Shown piece by piece: positions 54,264-62,425 of a stretch of 64,000 nt of DNA; position 1 is the first letter of the stretch, and each line of letters opens with the position of its first letter. The DNA comes from Streptomyces fungicidicus (GTDB lineage Bacteria > Actinomycetota > Actinomycetes > Streptomycetales > Streptomycetaceae). The stretch covers positions 5,319,501-5,383,500 of the forward strand of contig NZ_CP023407.1 of assembly GCF_003665435.1 (NCBI RefSeq), written 5' to 3'. Below the pieces are notes generated by a model. The model saw nothing but the letters and a program-made list of their open reading frames with translations, was not told the origin of the DNA and searched no databases. The position numbers and the translations under genes were made by a program.

Positions 54264-55064
54264 TCACAGCCCGAAGCGACGCTGGAGGTCGCCCAGCTGT
54301 CCGGGAAGGCGCGGTGCGCCCGCGCCCTGCCCGTGGCCACCCGGGACACCGCCCCCGGGTACCCCCGGCTCATGCGGAGGGACCCCCGTGGCCTGCTCCG
54401 CCATCAGCGCCTCGGACGACTGGAGCAGCACCGTGCCCGCCCCCACGAACTCGAACTGGTGCTCCTCGCCGGAGGCCCCGCCGAGACCCGTCATCGCACG
54501 TAGACCGCCCATGACACCGGTCAGGTAGCCGTGGTCGTAGTGATGGCACGGGGACGGGCAGTCCGCCCAGCCGACCAGAGCCTGCGGGTCCACCCGGATG
54601 GGGGGTTCCATGAACACCACCGGACCGTTCGACGCGGCCACGAACTTTCCGGTTCCGATCAGCGTCAGGAAGCCCGGCACGATCGACTGCTTGAGCGCGA
54701 GACTTGGCTGAAAAGCGAGGAGATTGCCCGAGCGAATGGTCAGGTTGCCGTCCTCGAGGTCGTACGAATTGACGTCGAAGGCCCGGTCGGCGAGGAGCAT
54801 CTTGCCCGAGCCCTCCGCCACGACCCAGTCGCTCGCGTGCAGTGGCGAATGGAACGACGTGCGGACGAGTCGGTCGAGTCGCCCGTGTCCGACGCCGTTG
54901 AAGTCGATCGAGCCGTAGTAGGCGATCATCTTCCCCTTCTGCATGAACCACTGGGTGCCCTTGAGCTCCACGCAGAAGGTGTAGTGATCGACGTTGTCGT
55001 CGGCCGGCAGCGTCATCGGGTCGAAGACCGCGGGCCCGGCGCCGGGGGTTCCGTACGTGCTCAC
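54264..55064 (-). CDS. AIM24-family protein, copy 3 of a tandem triplet
   Basis: 266 residues. AIM24 core: VELKGTQWFMQKGKMIAYYG, GSGKMLLADRAFDVNSYDL, LTIRSGNLLAFQ, PGFLTLIGTGKFVAA. It differs from its two neighbours by a more complex N-terminus, a Cys/His segment (GWADCPSPCHHYDHG) and a disordered Gly/Pro tail. GTG start overlaps the previous stop (GTGA). The family is widespread in bacteria, named after a yeast mitochondrial protein, and unassigned in function in prokaryotes. Confidence 0.88.
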   Translation of the reverse strand: MSTYGTPGAGPAVFDPMTLPADDNVDHYTFCVELKGTQWFMQKGKMIAYYGSIDFNGVGHGRLDRLVRTSFHSPLHASDWVVAEGSGKMLLADRAFDVNSYDLEDGNLTIRSGNLLAFQPSLALKQSIVPGFLTLIGTGKFVAASNGPVVFMEPPIRVDPQALVGWADCPSPCHHYDHGYLTGVMGGLRAMTGLGGASGEEHQFEFVGAGTVLLQSSEALMAEQATGVPPHEPGVPGGGVPGGHGQGAGAPRLPGQLGDLQRRFGL

Positions 55065-55711
55065 AGCTTCTCCTCCGACGCCTGGACGTACACGGCTCCG
55101 CTGCCGCTCAGCTCCAGCTGGAAGGCCTCGCCGGAGCCCCGGCCCACCATGTCCCGCCAGCCGAGGGCGGTCGACAGCCTGTTGCGGACGTCGCCGTGGT
55201 GGGCGACGTAGGCCTGCGGGTCGACGTGCACCGGCCGCTGCGGGGTGATCGGGACCTCGATCACCCCTCCGTGGGCCATCACGGCGACCGAGCCGTGCCC
55301 CTTCAGCGACGTGGTGAACAGCCCCTGCCCCGATACCTGGCCCCGGACCATGCCCATCACCCCGCCCTGGGAGCCGAGGAACACCGTGCCCTGCTCCAGG
55401 GTGCCCTCGAAGGCGAGCAGCCGGTCGGCCTCGACGTAGAGGGTGTCCCCGGAGAGGTCGATCACCTGGATGTGGTGGCCGCCGTGCCCGAACAGCACGG
55501 TCCCGCTCCCCTCGACGGTCATCAGTGGCGTGTCCTCGTTGGCGACCCGCCGCCCGATCATCGACATCACCCCGCCCTGGCCGCCGCGCAGGTTGGGGGT
55601 GAAGCTCACCTCCCCCTTGTACGCGAGCATCGCGCCGCGCTGGCTGAACAGCCGCCGGCCCGGTTCCACGGTCGCCTCGATCATCTTCGGGTTGATCTCC
55701 CGGAAGCCCAT
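55061..55711 (-). CDS. AIM24-family protein, copy 2 of a tandem triplet
   Basis: 216 residues from the ATG at 55711: MGFREINPKMIEATVEPGRRLF, RGAMLAYKGEVSF, GSGTVLFGHGGHHIQVIDL, LYVEADRLLAFEGTLE, VFLGSQGGVMGMVRGQVSGQ, and a C-terminal GSGAVYVQASEE. Beta-rich with glycine-hairpin repeats and no signal peptide, so cytoplasmic or peripheral. It overlaps the downstream gene by 4 nt and lies 1 nt after the upstream one, one operon. Confidence 0.88.
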   Translation of the reverse strand: MGFREINPKMIEATVEPGRRLFSQRGAMLAYKGEVSFTPNLRGGQGGVMSMIGRRVANEDTPLMTVEGSGTVLFGHGGHHIQVIDLSGDTLYVEADRLLAFEGTLEQGTVFLGSQGGVMGMVRGQVSGQGLFTTSLKGHGSVAVMAHGGVIEVPITPQRPVHVDPQAYVAHHGDVRNRLSTALGWRDMVGRGSGEAFQLELSGSGAVYVQASEEKL

Positions 55712-55712
55712 C

Positions 55713-56345
55713 TCACACGTCCCCCGCGATCGTGTTCCGTTCACTGGGCTGGACGTAGACCAGTCCGTCGCCCTCGAACCGGATCTGGAAGGCCTCGCCG
55801 CCGCCCTCTCCCACGAAGGTGCGGAAGGTCACACCCGACTGGAACGACTGCCGCAGGTTCCCCTGGTGGGCCACATAGGCGCCGGGGTCGACCGTCAGCG
55901 GGTACTGCGGGCTGACCCGCAGCAGCACGGCCGGCCCGTCCGACATGATCGCCGCCTGGCCGTGCCCCTCGATCGTGGTCGTGAACAGCCCGTTGCCCTG
56001 CGAGGCCCCTCGCAGGCCGGTGAAACTGGTCCCGGTGCGCAGCCCGCCGTCGGTCGCCAGCAGGTTGCTCGACTCCACGAACAGCTTGTCCCCCTGCAGA
56101 CCCACCAGATTGATCTCGGAGGCACGGTCCGCGAAGAAGCAGGTCCCGTGCCCTTTCACCTCCATCAGCGTCATCTGCTCACCCGTGAGCCGCCGGGTCA
56201 CCATCCCCCGTAGCCCCTCACCGCCACCACTGAGCTTCTTGAAGGCCATCTCGCCGTCGTACGCCACCATCGAGCCGTTCTTCGCCTTCACGGCATCCCC
56301 GGTCATGTCGACGGCGAGCACCTTGCTGCTCTGAAGTCGGAACAT
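55713..56345 (-). CDS. AIM24-family protein, copy 1 of a tandem triplet
   Basis: 210 residues from the ATG at 56345: MFRLQSSKVLAVDMTGDAVKAKNGSMVAYDGEMAF, GHGTCFFADRASEINLV, LFVESSNLLATDGGL, GLFTTTIEGHGQAAIM, GDGLVYVQPSERNTIAG. It is the first gene of the operon, closest to the promoter region shared with the DUF3817 gene. Same fold as the next two, but sequence identity between copies is only moderate, so this is an old triplication. Confidence 0.88.
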   Translation of the reverse strand: MFRLQSSKVLAVDMTGDAVKAKNGSMVAYDGEMAFKKLSGGGEGLRGMVTRRLTGEQMTLMEVKGHGTCFFADRASEINLVGLQGDKLFVESSNLLATDGGLRTGTSFTGLRGASQGNGLFTTTIEGHGQAAIMSDGPAVLLRVSPQYPLTVDPGAYVAHQGNLRQSFQSGVTFRTFVGEGGGEAFQIRFEGDGLVYVQPSERNTIAGDV

Positions 56346-56561
56346 AGCCACGCTTGCGACGGTAGCGGCACCTTTGCCCGCGCCGACAGAGCCCGACGGG
56401 GGAGTCGGACCCCGACCCGACCCGGAGATGACTCCCTGGACCCCCTCCGGTGATCGCGGACGGCGTTTGTCACAATGGCCGGGACGCTTGTGCGTGTGTT
56501 CACAAGCCGTCCGAACCGTGCGAACCATCGACGCCGACGTCTCTCCCACCGAAGGTGACCC

Positions 56562-56906
56562 GTGGACATCAAGACCGCCTCCGCCCTCCGCCGCCTCCGC
56601 CTGGTCTCGGGCCCCGAAGCGATCTCGTTCCTGCTGCTGCTCGTCTGCTCCGTCCTGAAGCGCACCACGGACTTCAACGCCGTCCCGGTGATGGGCGCGG
56701 TCCACGGATTCCTCTTCGTCCTGTACGTGCTCTTCTGGGCCGACGCCTGGAACCGCGCCAAGTGGCCGCTGAAGACCGCCGCCTTCTACTTCCTGATGTC
56801 GGTCCTGCCGACCGGCGGCTTCTTCGCCGACCGCCGGCTCAAGCGCGAGGCCGAGGACGCGGTGATCGCCACCCGCGCCCGCAACGAGGGAGTGGTGAGC
56901 GCGTGA
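56562..56906 (+). CDS. DUF3817 membrane protein, copy 1
   Basis: 114 residues, three membrane helices (AISFLLLLVCSVL, VHGFLFVLYVLFWAD, TAAFYFLMSVLPTGGFFADRRL). GTG start with GAAGGTGA upstream. DUF3817 is a small actinobacterial membrane family (YdzA/YvaD-like); unknown function. Ends with a GTGA overlap to the next gene. A second copy is at 58440. Confidence 0.9.
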   Translation: MDIKTASALRRLRLVSGPEAISFLLLLVCSVLKRTTDFNAVPVMGAVHGFLFVLYVLFWADAWNRAKWPLKTAAFYFLMSVLPTGGFFADRRLKREAEDAVIATRARNEGVVSA

Positions 56907-57205
56907 TCGTCGCCTTCTCGGTGACACCGCTGGGCGTCGGCGAGGACGTGGGGGAGTACGTCGCCGACGCCGTGCGGGTGGTCCGCGAGTCCGGCCTGCC
57001 GAACCGCACCGACGCGATGTTCACCTCGGTGGAGGGGGAGTGGGACGAGGTCATGGACGTGGTGAAGCGCGCCGTGGCCGCGGTGGAGGCACGCGCGCCG
57101 CGCGTCTCCCTGGTCCTGAAGGCCGACATCCGCCCGGGAGTGGAGGACGGTCTGACGTCCAAGGTGGAGACGGTGGAACGGCACCTGGCCCGCGACGACG
57201 GCTGA
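56903..57205 (+). CDS. MTH1187-family thiamine-binding-like protein
   Basis: 100 residues: MIVAFSVTPLGVGEDVGEYVADAVRVVRESG, GEWDEVMDVVKRAVAAVE, RVSLVLKADIRPG. A single ferredoxin-like alpha/beta domain (UPF0045/YqgV), members of which bind thiamine or related ligands. Start GTG overlaps the stop of DUF3817, so co-translated. Confidence 0.9.
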   Translation: MIVAFSVTPLGVGEDVGEYVADAVRVVRESGLPNRTDAMFTSVEGEWDEVMDVVKRAVAAVEARAPRVSLVLKADIRPGVEDGLTSKVETVERHLARDDG

Positions 57206-57233
57206 CCCGCGGGGACCGAGGGGCGAGACGGAG

Positions 57234-57262
57234 CTGACCGCCATATGACCGGCCGGTAGGGT
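57234..57262 (+). promoter_or_regulatory. Leaderless promoter of the second MarR gene
   Basis: CTGACC (57234-57239), 17-bp spacer, TAGGGT (57257-57262), 7 nt before the GTG at 57270. No ribosome site is present, so transcription likely begins at the start codon. Confidence 0.65.
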
Positions 57263-57269
57263 CTGCTTC

Positions 57270-57779
57270 GTGTCGAAGCCGCTCAGTCTCTCGTTCGATC
57301 CCATCGCCCGCGCCGACGAGCTCTGGAAGCAGCGCTGGGGCAGCGTGCCGTCGATGGCCGCGATCACCTCGATCATGCGGGCGCACCAGATCCTGCTGGC
57401 CGAGGTGGACGCGGTGGTGAAGCCGTACGAACTCACGTTCGCGCGGTACGAGGCGCTGGTGCTGCTGACCTTCTCCAAGTCCGGCGAGCTGCCGATGTCC
57501 AAGATCGGCGAGCGCCTGATGGTGCACCCCACGTCGGTGACGAACACCGTGGACCGCCTGGTCCGCTCCGGCCTGGTCGCCAAGCGCCCCAACCCCAACG
57601 ACGGCCGCGGCACCCTCGCCACCATCACCGACAAGGGCCGCGAGGTGGTCGAGGCGGCCACCCGCGACCTGATGGCCATGGACTTCGGCCTGGGCGCGTA
57701 CGACGCCGAGGAGTGCGGAGAACTCTTCGCGATCCTCCGCCCCCTGCGCCTGGCGGCGGGCGACTTCGAGGGGGAGTGA
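57270..57779 (+). CDS. MarR-family regulator
   Basis: 169 residues. Helix-turn-helix with LTFARYEALVLLTFS, MSKIGERLMVHPTSVTNTVDRLVRSGLV, and the wing KRPNPNDGRGTLATITDKG. Resembles the MarR regulators near SCO5413. GTG start is probably at the mRNA 5' end. The neighbours (DUF3817, MTH1187 upstream; the secreted protein downstream) give no clear target. Confidence 0.92.
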   Translation: MSKPLSLSFDPIARADELWKQRWGSVPSMAAITSIMRAHQILLAEVDAVVKPYELTFARYEALVLLTFSKSGELPMSKIGERLMVHPTSVTNTVDRLVRSGLVAKRPNPNDGRGTLATITDKGREVVEAATRDLMAMDFGLGAYDAEECGELFAILRPLRLAAGDFEGE

Positions 57780-57936
57780 CCGCTGCAGCCAGCGGTTGAC
57801 CGGGAAGTACCGCTTATCGGTGATTTCTTCCCCTGCTGATCTGCAGAAACGCTTGGCCGTCGGCTCTTCCAGGGATCCTGTCGACCTGCCTTACAGCGGG
57901 CGATCGTCGCCCGTGCCGGTCAGCGGGAGCCTGTAC

Positions 57937-58413
57937 ATGCGTTTTCTCAATACTGTTCGTGGCGCGGTGGCCGCCCTCGGGGTGTGCGCCTTGGCCGCTG
58001 CCGGGTCCGTGGGGGCCGTGGCACCGGCTCACGCCAGCGCCACCGGGTCCGCTGCCATCGGCAGTTTCACCTACGAGGTGCGCGGTGCCACGGTGAAGGT
58101 GCCGGTCGGTTGCTTTCTGACTCACGCCGTCAAGGGATCGGGCAAGCGCATCACCAGCCAGCTCGCCGGTGTCGATTGCGTGGGTGTGGCGGCGACCTTC
58201 TCCCAGTTCTGCAACTGGAGGATCGACTTCGCCTACGCCGACACGAACAGCAAGACCTACAAGACATCACGTGGGGCCACGCATGCGGAGTGTGCGGGGG
58301 CCCCGCTGAGGAACGCCGCGCCGCAGACACTGCCGGTATACGGCAAGACGTGCGCGAAGTTGTACCTCAACGGCAAACTCCGCGCCGCGCAGTGTCACTA
58401 CGTCACGAAGTGA
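57937..58413 (+). CDS. Small secreted Cys-rich protein, unknown function
   Basis: 158 residues from ATG at 57937 (GGGAG upstream). A Sec signal peptide (VAALGVCALAAAGSVGAVAPAHA), then ~120 residues with six cysteines (GCFLTH, VDCVG, QFCNW, AECAG, KTCAK, AQCHY), so three disulfides are likely. The motif CNWRIDFAYADT is distinctive. Its codons are less G/C-ending than in neighbouring genes, and the short upstream sequence is also less GC-rich, so it might be acquired. No recognised family. Confidence 0.8.
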   Translation: MRFLNTVRGAVAALGVCALAAAGSVGAVAPAHASATGSAAIGSFTYEVRGATVKVPVGCFLTHAVKGSGKRITSQLAGVDCVGVAATFSQFCNWRIDFAYADTNSKTYKTSRGATHAECAGAPLRNAAPQTLPVYGKTCAKLYLNGKLRAAQCHYVTK

Positions 58414-58417
58414 GTGT

Positions 58418-58434
58418 CGCCGCTCTGGAAAAGC
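58418..58434. terminator. Short hairpin between converging genes
   Basis: CCGCT / AGCGG arms with a CTGGAAA loop. Weak. Confidence 0.35.
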
Positions 58435-58439
58435 GGACG

Positions 58440-58781
58440 TCAGGCCGTCGCGGCTGCCGCGTCGGCCTGCTTCGCGATGAGCGGCTCGGCCTCGCGCGTC
58501 ACCCGGCGCTCGACGAAGAAGGCGGCCGTCGGAATGGTGCCGGCGAGCAGGACCCAGAGCTGGCGCCCCACCGGCATCTTCATCTTGCTGCCGAGGTCGA
58601 AGGCGAAGATCAGGTACAGCACGTACAGCCAGCCGTGAGCGATTCCGACCACCGTGACGAAGCTGTCGAATCCGTCCAGGCCCAGGAGGCGTTTGCCGAT
58701 CACGCCCACGGTCAGCAGAACCAGCAGGACTGCGGTGATGTAAGCCATCACTCGGTAGCGGGTCAAGACGCTCTTCTTCAT
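58440..58781 (-). CDS. DUF3817 membrane protein, copy 2
   Basis: 113 residues from the ATG at 58781 with CGGAG upstream: three membrane helices (YITAVLLVLLTVGVIGKRL, VVGIAHGWLYVLYLIFAFDL, LLAGTIPTAAFFVERRV). Same family as the gene at 56562. Its promoter region is shared with icmA, including the perfect palindrome at 58847. Confidence 0.9.
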   Translation of the reverse strand: MKKSVLTRYRVMAYITAVLLVLLTVGVIGKRLLGLDGFDSFVTVVGIAHGWLYVLYLIFAFDLGSKMKMPVGRQLWVLLAGTIPTAAFFVERRVTREAEPLIAKQADAAAATA

Positions 58782-58846
58782 GGCTCCGAGGGTAGCTGGT
58801 GCGTTGTGGTGGCCTGCGCGCATGTCCTGGCCTGCAACGCTGTCCA

Positions 58847-58866
58847 TTACTAGGACGTCCTAGTAA
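58847..58866. promoter_or_regulatory. Perfect 20-bp palindrome between DUF3817 and icmA
   Basis: TTACTAGGACGTCCTAGTAA, complete 10+10 symmetry, 11 nt before the icmA ATG. It occupies the region where an icmA promoter -10 would lie. A TetR- or similar dimeric repressor sensing acyl-CoA is the best guess; none of the flanking genes encodes an obvious one except the TetR at 61542. Confidence 0.85.
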
Positions 58867-58876
58867 ATTTGAAGGC

Positions 58877-60577
58877 ATGGACGCTGACGCCATCGAGGAG
58901 GGCCGCCGTCGCTGGCAGGCCCGGTATGACGCCGCGCGGAAGCGCGACGCGGATTTCACCACGCTCTCCGGCGATCCCGTGGAGCCGGTGTACGGGCCCC
59001 GGGACGGGGACACCTATGAGGGGTTCGAGCGGATCGGGTGGCCGGGGGAGTACCCCTTCACCCGGGGGCTGTATCCGACGGGCTACCGGGGGCGGACGTG
59101 GACCATCCGGCAGTTCGCCGGGTTCGGGAACGCCGAGCAGACCAACGAGCGGTACAAGATGATCCTCGGCAACGGCGGGGGCGGGCTCTCCGTCGCCTTC
59201 GACATGCCGACGCTGATGGGCCGCGACTCCGACGACCCCCGCTCGCTGGGCGAGGTCGGTCACTGCGGGGTGGCGATCGACTCGGCGGCCGACATGGAGG
59301 TGCTGTTCCGGGACATCCCGCTCGGGGACGTCACCACCTCCATGACGATCAGCGGGCCCGCCGTGCCCGTCTTCTGCATGTACCTGGTCGCCGCCGAGCG
59401 CCAGGGCGTCGACCCCGGCGTGCTCAACGGCACCCTGCAGACGGACATCTTCAAGGAGTACATCGCGCAGAAGGAGTGGCTCTTCCAGCCCGAGCCCCAT
59501 CTGCGCCTCATCGGCGACCTGATGGAGCACTGCGCGGCCGGCATCCCCGCCTACAAGCCGCTGTCGGTCTCCGGCTACCACATCCGCGAGGCCGGTTCGA
59601 CGGCCGCGCAGGAGCTGGCGTACACGCTCGCCGACGGCTTCGGGTACGTGGAGCTGGGGCTCAGCCGCGGCCTCGACGTCGACGTCTTCGCGCCCGGGTT
59701 GTCCTTCTTCTTCGACGCGCACGTCGACTTCTTCGAGGAGATCGCCAAGTTCCGCGCCGCCCGCCGCATCTGGGCGCGCTGGATGCGGGACGTGTACGGC
59801 GCGAAGAGCGAGAAGGCGCAGTGGCTGCGGTTCCACACCCAGACCGCCGGTGTCTCGCTGACCGCGCAGCAGCCGTACAACAACGTCGTGCGGACCGCCG
59901 TGGAGGCGCTGGCCGCGGTGCTCGGCGGGACCAACTCGCTGCACACCAACGCCCTCGACGAGACCCTCGCGCTGCCCAGCGAGCAGGCCGCCGAGATCGC
60001 CCTGCGCACCCAGCAGGTGCTGATGGAGGAGACCGGCGTCGGCAACGTCGCGGACCCGCTGGGCGGTTCCTGGTACGTCGAGCAGCTCACCGACCGCATC
60101 GAGGCGGACGCCGAGAAGATCTTCGAGCAGATCAAGGAGCGCGGGCTGCGCGCTCACCCGGACGGCAAGCACCCGATCGGGCCCATCACCTCCGGCATCC
60201 TGCGCGGCATCGAGGACGGCTGGTTCACCGGCGAGATCGCCGAGTCGGCGTTCCGCTACCAGCAGGCGCTGGAGAAGGGCGACAAGCGGGTCGTCGGCGT
60301 CAACGTCCACACCGGTTCCGTCACCGGCGACCTGGAGATCCTGCGGGTCAGCCACGAGGTGGAGCGCGAGCAGGTGCGGCTGCTCGGCGAGCGCAAGGCC
60401 GGACGCGACGACGCGAAGGTGCGCGGCGCGCTCGACGCCATGGTCGCCGCCGCGCGCTCCGGCGCCAACATGATCGAGCCGATGCTCGACGCCGTACGCG
60501 CGGAGGCGACCCTCGGCGAGATCTGCGGCGTCCTGCGCGACGAGTGGGGCGTCTACACCGAGCCCGCCGGGTTCTAG
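58877..60577 (+). CDS. icmA: Isobutyryl-CoA mutase large subunit
   Basis: 566 residues, the length of IcmA. Together with the B12-binding small subunit IcmB it interconverts isobutyryl-CoA and n-butyryl-CoA with AdoCbl, linking valine breakdown to butyrate and ethylmalonyl precursors. The substrate-selecting residues are F80 (TIRQFAGF) and Q198 (YIAQKEW), exactly the Phe and Gln described for IcmA versus Tyr and Arg in methylmalonyl-CoA mutase. No B12-binding domain is fused, and no icmB is in the window. Start ATG at 58877 with GAAGG only 1 nt away, a poor ribosome site. Confidence 0.95.
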   Translation: MDADAIEEGRRRWQARYDAARKRDADFTTLSGDPVEPVYGPRDGDTYEGFERIGWPGEYPFTRGLYPTGYRGRTWTIRQFAGFGNAEQTNERYKMILGNGGGGLSVAFDMPTLMGRDSDDPRSLGEVGHCGVAIDSAADMEVLFRDIPLGDVTTSMTISGPAVPVFCMYLVAAERQGVDPGVLNGTLQTDIFKEYIAQKEWLFQPEPHLRLIGDLMEHCAAGIPAYKPLSVSGYHIREAGSTAAQELAYTLADGFGYVELGLSRGLDVDVFAPGLSFFFDAHVDFFEEIAKFRAARRIWARWMRDVYGAKSEKAQWLRFHTQTAGVSLTAQQPYNNVVRTAVEALAAVLGGTNSLHTNALDETLALPSEQAAEIALRTQQVLMEETGVGNVADPLGGSWYVEQLTDRIEADAEKIFEQIKERGLRAHPDGKHPIGPITSGILRGIEDGWFTGEIAESAFRYQQALEKGDKRVVGVNVHTGSVTGDLEILRVSHEVEREQVRLLGERKAGRDDAKVRGALDAMVAAARSGANMIEPMLDAVRAEATLGEICGVLRDEWGVYTEPAGF

Positions 60578-60601
60578 CCCAGGGACCGGCCGGCCCGCAG
60601 G

Positions 60602-61414
60602 CTACGGCTTGCGGGCCACCGCTCCGTAGAGCGAGATCACCGCGTGCTCGTCGGTGGTCTCGCCCTCCGCCAGCTCGGGACGCCAGTCGGTCAGCTGGAC
60701 CAGGCCGGGCTCCACCAGATCCAGCCCCTCGAAGAAGCGGGCGATCTCCGCACGGGTGCGGGGCGCGAGCGTGACGCCGCCCGCCTTGTACATCTCGACC
60801 CCGCGGCCGACCGCCACGGGGTCGAAGTCGGCGGTGAGCTGCGACAGCACCAGGTGGCTGCCCGACGGCAGCGCCTCGACCAGCCGCGCCACCAGTCCGT
60901 ACGGGTCGTCCTCGTCGCCGAGGAAGTGCGTCAGCGCCACCAGGGACAGCGCCACCGGCCGGCCGAAGTCCAGGCTCTCCCTGGCCTGTTCCAGGATGCG
61001 GCCGGGTTCGCGCACATCGGCCTGGACGTAGTCGGTGACGCCCTCGGGGGTGCTGTGCAGCAGCGCCTCGGCGTGCTTCAGCACGATGGGGTCGTTGTCG
61101 GTGTAGACGACCCGGGACTCCGGTGCGAAGCCCTGGGCTATCTGGTGCAGATTGGGCTCGGTGGGGATGCCGGTGCCGATGTCCAGGTACTGGCGGACGC
61201 CCGCCTCGCCGGCCAGCCAGCGGGTGACCCGCTGCATGAACCAGCGGTTGGTGCGGGCGATGTACTGGGCCGTGCCGTCGACGCTCATGATCTGGCGGCC
61301 CAGTTCCTCGTCCACGGGGTAGTTGTCCTTGCCCCCGAGGAACCAGTCGTAGACACGGGCCGGGTGCGGCCTGGAGGTGTCGATCCGTGCGGTGACGCGT
61401 TCGGTCCCGGTCAT
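60602..61414 (-). CDS. DUF574-family SAM-dependent methyltransferase
   Basis: 270 residues. Conserved start RPHPARVYDWFLGGKDNYPVDE and SAM motif YLDIGTGIPTEPNLHQIA are the hallmarks of this Streptomyces-abundant family (Methyltransf_19). Members often accompany nonribosomal or signalling genes, substrate unknown; some partner with roadblock/MglA conservons. No such genes are near. Confidence 0.92.
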   Translation of the reverse strand: MTGTERVTARIDTSRPHPARVYDWFLGGKDNYPVDEELGRQIMSVDGTAQYIARTNRWFMQRVTRWLAGEAGVRQYLDIGTGIPTEPNLHQIAQGFAPESRVVYTDNDPIVLKHAEALLHSTPEGVTDYVQADVREPGRILEQARESLDFGRPVALSLVALTHFLGDEDDPYGLVARLVEALPSGSHLVLSQLTADFDPVAVGRGVEMYKAGGVTLAPRTRAEIARFFEGLDLVEPGLVQLTDWRPELAEGETTDEHAVISLYGAVARKP

Positions 61415-61541
61415 ACGAGCCTCCCCGGCTGCTCGGTGTCCCCTGTGTCCCGGTGCGGGATGATCACGATCCTCGCAGCGCGGCCGGGGCCGACGACAGG
61501 TGACTACCGGCCGACCGTGGCCGGTTCGCGGCAGTCCGGAG

Positions 61542-62174
61542 TCACCCGGAGCCGGGATCGGGGGCGGCGGAGAGCCCCGACAGCAGCACCCGGGTGAAGC
61601 CGTGCACCCACTCCTCGTCGGCGGGTTCCGCGCTCACCAGGGTGCGGTGCACCACCGCGCCGGCCACCATGTCGAAGATCAGGTCGACGGTGCGCGCCGC
61701 CTCGCCGGCGTCGGACTCCGGCGGCAGTTCGCCCCGCGCCTGCGCCCGTGCCCGGCCCGCGAGGACGAGCCGCTTCTGCCGGTCCACGATCGAGTCGCGG
61801 ATCCGCTCGCGCAGCGCCTCGTCGCGGGTGGACTCCGAGACCACCGCCATCAGCCCGCTGCGGGCCTCCGGGCGGGCCAGGATCGCCGCGAACTGGAGCA
61901 CCACGCCCTCGATGTCGGCGGCCAGCGAGCCGCGGTCGGGCAGGACCAGCTCGTCGAAGAGCTCCGCGACCGCGTCCACCACCAGTTCGTTCTTGCCCGC
62001 CCAGCGCCGGTAGAGGGTCGTCTTCGCGACCCCGGCGCGGACCGCCACGTCCCCCAACGTGAGCTTGGACCAACCCAGTTCGACCAGAGCCTCGCGGGTC
62101 GCGGCCAGGATCGCGGCGTCCGCGGCGGCGCTGCGCGGACGCCCGGTGCGACTGGCTGGGGTGCGGCTCTGCAT
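61542..62174 (-). CDS. TetR-family regulator
   Basis: 210 residues from the ATG at 62174: LTLGDVAVRAGVAKTTLYRRWAGKNELV helix-turn-helix near the N-terminus and a TetR C-terminal domain. Divergent from the thioredoxin-TPR gene, with a near-perfect palindrome (62258-62280) between, which is the likely operator. Confidence 0.92.
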   Translation of the reverse strand: MQSRTPASRTGRPRSAAADAAILAATREALVELGWSKLTLGDVAVRAGVAKTTLYRRWAGKNELVVDAVAELFDELVLPDRGSLAADIEGVVLQFAAILARPEARSGLMAVVSESTRDEALRERIRDSIVDRQKRLVLAGRARAQARGELPPESDAGEAARTVDLIFDMVAGAVVHRTLVSAEPADEEWVHGFTRVLLSGLSAAPDPGSG

Positions 62175-62257
62175 GGCACGACGATAACGGCGGATTCCGC
62201 GCGGCCGCGCGTGAGGGAGATCACCGGGGAGGGCTGTTCCGCGAGCACCCTCCGGCA

Positions 62258-62280
62258 TTACGCTACGACTCGTAGCGAAA
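62258..62280. promoter_or_regulatory. Candidate TetR operator
   Basis: CGCTACGA-C-TCGTAGCG (62261-62277) is a perfect 8+1+8 inverted repeat and extends to TT...AA outside one mismatch. It lies 84 nt before the TetR start and 146 nt before the thioredoxin-like gene. Confidence 0.8.
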
Positions 62281-62425
62281 GCGCGCGGGACCGGTGTGCC
62301 CGAGCGACGACCACCGGCGTGGGGTGGGGACCCGGCGCCCAGCAGGACACGCACAGCAGCACGGGAACGTCCGGCATTCCCCGGGCGTTTTCACACACGC
62401 GCGCCGTACGGGGGAGGATAGACGC

